Positions 62,288-64,000 of a stretch of DNA of 64,000 bases are shown in pieces. The stretch comes from Microbacterium sp. Bi121 (lineage in GTDB: Bacteria > Actinomycetota > Actinomycetes > Actinomycetales > Microbacteriaceae): the NCBI RefSeq assembly GCF_918698005.1, contig NZ_CAKKLJ010000002.1, forward strand, positions 402,093-466,092. Direction: 5' to 3'. The position numbers were made by a program, and so were the translations under genes. Every line of letters starts with the position of its first letter. Positions within the stretch are counted from its first letter, which is position 1. Under the pieces are notes generated by a model. The model made no database searches. It was not told the origin of the DNA and was given only the letters and a program-made list of their open reading frames with translations.

Positions 62288-63271
62288 ATGGACATTGAAC
62301 TCGGGCTGTTACGAGGGATCGAGAAGGAGAAGGGGATTCCCTTCGACGAACTCGTCACGATCATTCAGCAGGCCATCCTGACCGCTTACGGCAAGCACGT
62401 CTCCGCTGACGGCGCGGTTCCGGCCGGTGCGCGAGTCGATCTCGACAGCAAGACCGGTCACGTGACCGTCATGCAGCCCGTCACCGACGACGAGGGCGCC
62501 GTGATCGGCGAAGAGGATGCCACCCCCGACGACTTCGGCCGCATCGCCGCGTTCGCCGCGAAGCAGGTCATCAGCCAGCGTCTGCGCGATATCGCCGACG
62601 ACGCCGTTCTCGGCGAGTTCCGCGGCAAGGAGGGCGACATCGTCGCCGGCGTCATCCAGCAGGGACCGAACCCGCGGATGATCCACGTCGACCTCGGCAG
62701 CGTCGAGGCGATCCTGCCGCCGGAGGAGCAGGTGCCGGGCGAGGAGTACGCTCACGGTTCGCGTCTGCGCGTCTACGTGACCAGCGTCGCCAAGGGTCTC
62801 AAGGGACCGCAGATCACGGTCTCGCGCACACACCCCGGTCTGGTGCGCAAGCTGTTCGCGCTCGAGGTTCCCGAGATCGCGGCCGGTCTCGTCGAGATCG
62901 TGTCGCTGGCGCGCGAGGCCGGCCACAGGACCAAGATCGCCGTGAAGGCCAACGACCCGTCGATCAACGCCAAGGGCGCGTGCATCGGAGAGCTCGGGCG
63001 CCGCGTCCGCGCTGTGACGGAGGAGCTCGCCGGCGAGAAGATCGACATCGTCGACCACGACGGCGACCTCGCGACCTTCGTCGCGCACGCGCTGTCGCCC
63101 GCGAAGGTGACGAGCGCATTCGTGCTGGATGCGAACACCAAGGCGGTCCGCGCTCTGGTGCCCGACTACCAGCTGTCGCTGGCGATCGGCAAGGAGGGCC
63201 AGAACGCCCGCCTCGCGGCCAAGCTCACCGGCGCCAAGATCGACATCCAGCCCGACAGCATCTTGGACTGA
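62288..63271 (+). CDS. nusA: Transcription termination/antitermination factor NusA
   Basis: A 327-residue RNA polymerase-binding factor. N-terminal domain (MDIELGLLRGIEKEKG), S1 domain (about 110-170, GDIVAGVIQQG), KH1 (SRTHPGLVRKLFALEVPEI) and KH2 (DYQLSLAIGKEGQNARLAA, about 296-314). No C-terminal acidic repeats, as usual outside proteobacteria. ATG with GGAGG. ylxR follows after 41 bp. Confidence 0.97.
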   Translation: MDIELGLLRGIEKEKGIPFDELVTIIQQAILTAYGKHVSADGAVPAGARVDLDSKTGHVTVMQPVTDDEGAVIGEEDATPDDFGRIAAFAAKQVISQRLRDIADDAVLGEFRGKEGDIVAGVIQQGPNPRMIHVDLGSVEAILPPEEQVPGEEYAHGSRLRVYVTSVAKGLKGPQITVSRTHPGLVRKLFALEVPEIAAGLVEIVSLAREAGHRTKIAVKANDPSINAKGACIGELGRRVRAVTEELAGEKIDIVDHDGDLATFVAHALSPAKVTSAFVLDANTKAVRALVPDYQLSLAIGKEGQNARLAAKLTGAKIDIQPDSILD

Positions 63272-63312
63272 CGTCCGCGTCGCGGAGTCGTCACCCAGCG
63301 GTGCGGTGTAGG

Positions 63313-63585
63313 ATGGATCCCGTACGGACATGCGTCGGCTGTCGCATGCGTGCTTCCCGATCTGCTCTTCTCAGAGTGGTGGCATCCCCAGACGCTCTCA
63401 TCTTCGATGATCGCGCTGTGATGCCGGGGAGGGGCGCGTGGGTGCATCCGACGCGAGAGTGCCTGGAGAACGCCGTACGGCGCCGGGCCTTCGCACGAGC
63501 ACTACGCGTGCCGGCATCCATCGGATTCTCCGAGGCCGCCGTCTCGCAGACCATCGAACAGCACCTTCCGCAGAACAAAGGCTGA
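63313..63585 (+). CDS. ylxR: YlxR (DUF448) RNA-binding family protein
   Basis: A 90-residue protein with the YlxR signature RTCVGCRMRASRSALLRVV (5-23) and GRGAWVHPTRECLENAVRRR. C6 and C9 form the CxxC. YlxR is an RNA-binding or nucleoid-associated regulator usually found between nusA and infB, exactly as here. ATG 63313 overlaps a TAGGAT sequence, which I do not take as its promoter. Confidence 0.92.
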   Translation: MDPVRTCVGCRMRASRSALLRVVASPDALIFDDRAVMPGRGAWVHPTRECLENAVRRRAFARALRVPASIGFSEAAVSQTIEQHLPQNKG

Positions 63586-63638
63586 ACGGCTATGGAAACA
63601 AAGTGAACGGCTCGAAATGAGACCCGTCCGCGACTAGT

Positions 63639-63675
63639 GGTCTGCCCTGTCTGGGCAGACCGACCCAGACAGGAG
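63639..63675 (+). promoter_or_regulatory. Mutually exclusive hairpins before infB
   Basis: Hairpin A: GGTCTGCCC (63639-63647), loop TGTCT, GGGCAGACC (63653-63661). Hairpin B: CTGTCTGGG (63647-63655), loop of 8, CCCAGACAG (63664-63672). Both are perfect 9-bp stems; they share bases 63653-63655 and 63647, so they cannot form together. The 3' arm of B ends inside the infB Shine-Dalgarno AGGAG (63671-63675). This looks like a two-state RNA switch; the trigger is unknown. Confidence 0.65.
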
Positions 63676-63679
63676 AATT

Positions 63680-64000
63680 GTGGCTGGTAAACCACGCGTA
63701 CATGAGATCGCCGCTGAACTCGGCGTCGACAGCAAGGTCGCACTTGCAAAACTGAAGGAGCTCGGCGAGTTCGTCAAGAGCCCCTCGTCGACGATCGAGC
63801 CGCCGGTGGCTCGCAAGCTCCGTGCTGCCATCGAGGCGGACGGCGCGATCAAGCCCAAGGCGGACGAGAAGCCGGCGGCGAAGCCCGCGGCCTCCTCGTC
63901 TGCGGCCAAGCCCGGCCCCAAGGCGCCGACCCCTGGCCCCAAGCCCGGGCCGAAGCCGGCAGCCGAAAAGCCCGCCGCTGAGGCACCCGCTGCCCCGGAG
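63680..64000 (+). CDS. infB: Translation initiation factor IF-2, N-terminal fragment
   Basis: The first 107 residues of IF-2, cut by the right edge. The IF2_N subdomain reads [20 protein letters not shown] then [20 protein letters not shown] and [10 protein letters not shown], followed by the Lys/Pro/Ala-rich linker typical of actinobacterial IF-2. The GTG start has AGGAG 4 nt upstream. The G domain lies beyond the window. Its Shine-Dalgarno is touched by one of two alternative hairpins. Confidence 0.95.
   Translation, partial: MAGKPRVHEIAAELGVDSKVALAKLKELGEFVKSPSSTIEPPVARKLRAAIEADGAIKPKADEKPAAKPAASSSAAKPGPKAPTPGPKPGPKPAAEKPAAEAPAAPE

Noticed and set aside
63309..63314. TAGGAT as a ylxR promoter
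   Set aside because: It overlaps the ylxR start codon itself, so transcripts from it could not encode the family N-terminus.
63582..63611. Direct repeat TGAACGGCT with a 4-codon ORF between ylxR and the infB hairpins
   Set aside because: Only nine bases and no flanking structure; the tiny ORF has no upstream initiation signal.
63639..63661. Hairpin before infB as a transcription terminator
   Set aside because: There is no U-tract, and the second alternative stem reaches the Shine-Dalgarno, which fits translational control better.

Overview
The window comes from a chromosome of a high-GC Gram-positive actinobacterium, most likely Microbacterium or a close relative in Microbacteriaceae. The grounds are the very high GC content, the gene order argS / lysA-hom-thrB-rho-prfA / prmC-tsaC-wecA-like / atpBEFHAGDC, a Rho with a long Ala/Arg-rich N-terminal extension, actinobacterial families (DUF3097, LmeA/DUF2993, DUF5684), and many genes that look leaderless. 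I see no insertion sequence, integrase, prophage block or CRISPR array. It reads as ordinary core chromosome with some small regulatory RNA architectures.

Layout. 1-10 kb: PspA/TPM envelope-stress pair (minus), DUF3097, trmB, membrane proteins, a GyrI-like protein, a serine hydrolase, a detached thrC, a nucleotidyltransferase and a coiled-coil hypothetical. 10-27 kb: tRNA-Arg(CCG), an SGNH hydrolase, argS, an LmeA-like protein, a YihY/BrkB protein, lysA-hom-thrB, rho, prfA, a holin-like membrane protein, a cysK-epsC pair on the opposite strand, prmC, tsaC, a WecA/MraY-type transferase and an AtpI-like protein. 27-34 kb: complete F1Fo ATP synthase operon closed by a 22-bp hairpin. 34-43 kb: yaaA, DUF5684, PP2C phosphatase, a large FtsK/SpoIIIE (EccC-like) ATPase, alanine dehydrogenase, asparaginase, OsmC and a PlsC-type acyltransferase. 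43-53 kb: FKBP lipoprotein, dxr, a Mur ligase of MurE type, a YcnI copper protein with a membrane partner, the M50 protease, a fused anthranilate synthase and ispG. 53-64 kb: AlaX-like editing protein, a shortened HNH protein, HAD, two APH-like kinases, an RNB nuclease, a PEP mutase-like enzyme, proS, a LOG-family protein, nusA, ylxR and the start of infB.

The genes serve aspartate-family amino acids (lysA, hom, thrB, thrC), cysteine (cysK/epsC), tryptophan entry (fused TrpE-TrpG), translation (argS, proS, prfA, prmC, trmB, tsaC, infB, tRNA-Arg), transcription termination (rho, nusA), isoprenoids (dxr, ispG), the cell wall (MurE-type ligase, WecA-like) and energy (ATP synthase).

The most interesting signals are non-coding. 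(1) A complete trp attenuator, with a 10-residue Trp-Trp leader peptide that itself looks leaderless, lies before the fused anthranilate synthase. (2) Two mutually exclusive perfect 9-bp hairpins precede infB, and one covers the edge of its Shine-Dalgarno. (3) Leaderless upstream micro-ORFs precede the PP2C gene and nusA. (4) A perfect 7-7 inverted repeat sits immediately upstream of the lysA -10 box. (5) More than 20 starts have a -10-like hexamer ending 6-7 nt upstream. (6) The hexamer GGATGC/GCATCC is conspicuously frequent. None of these was tested computationally.
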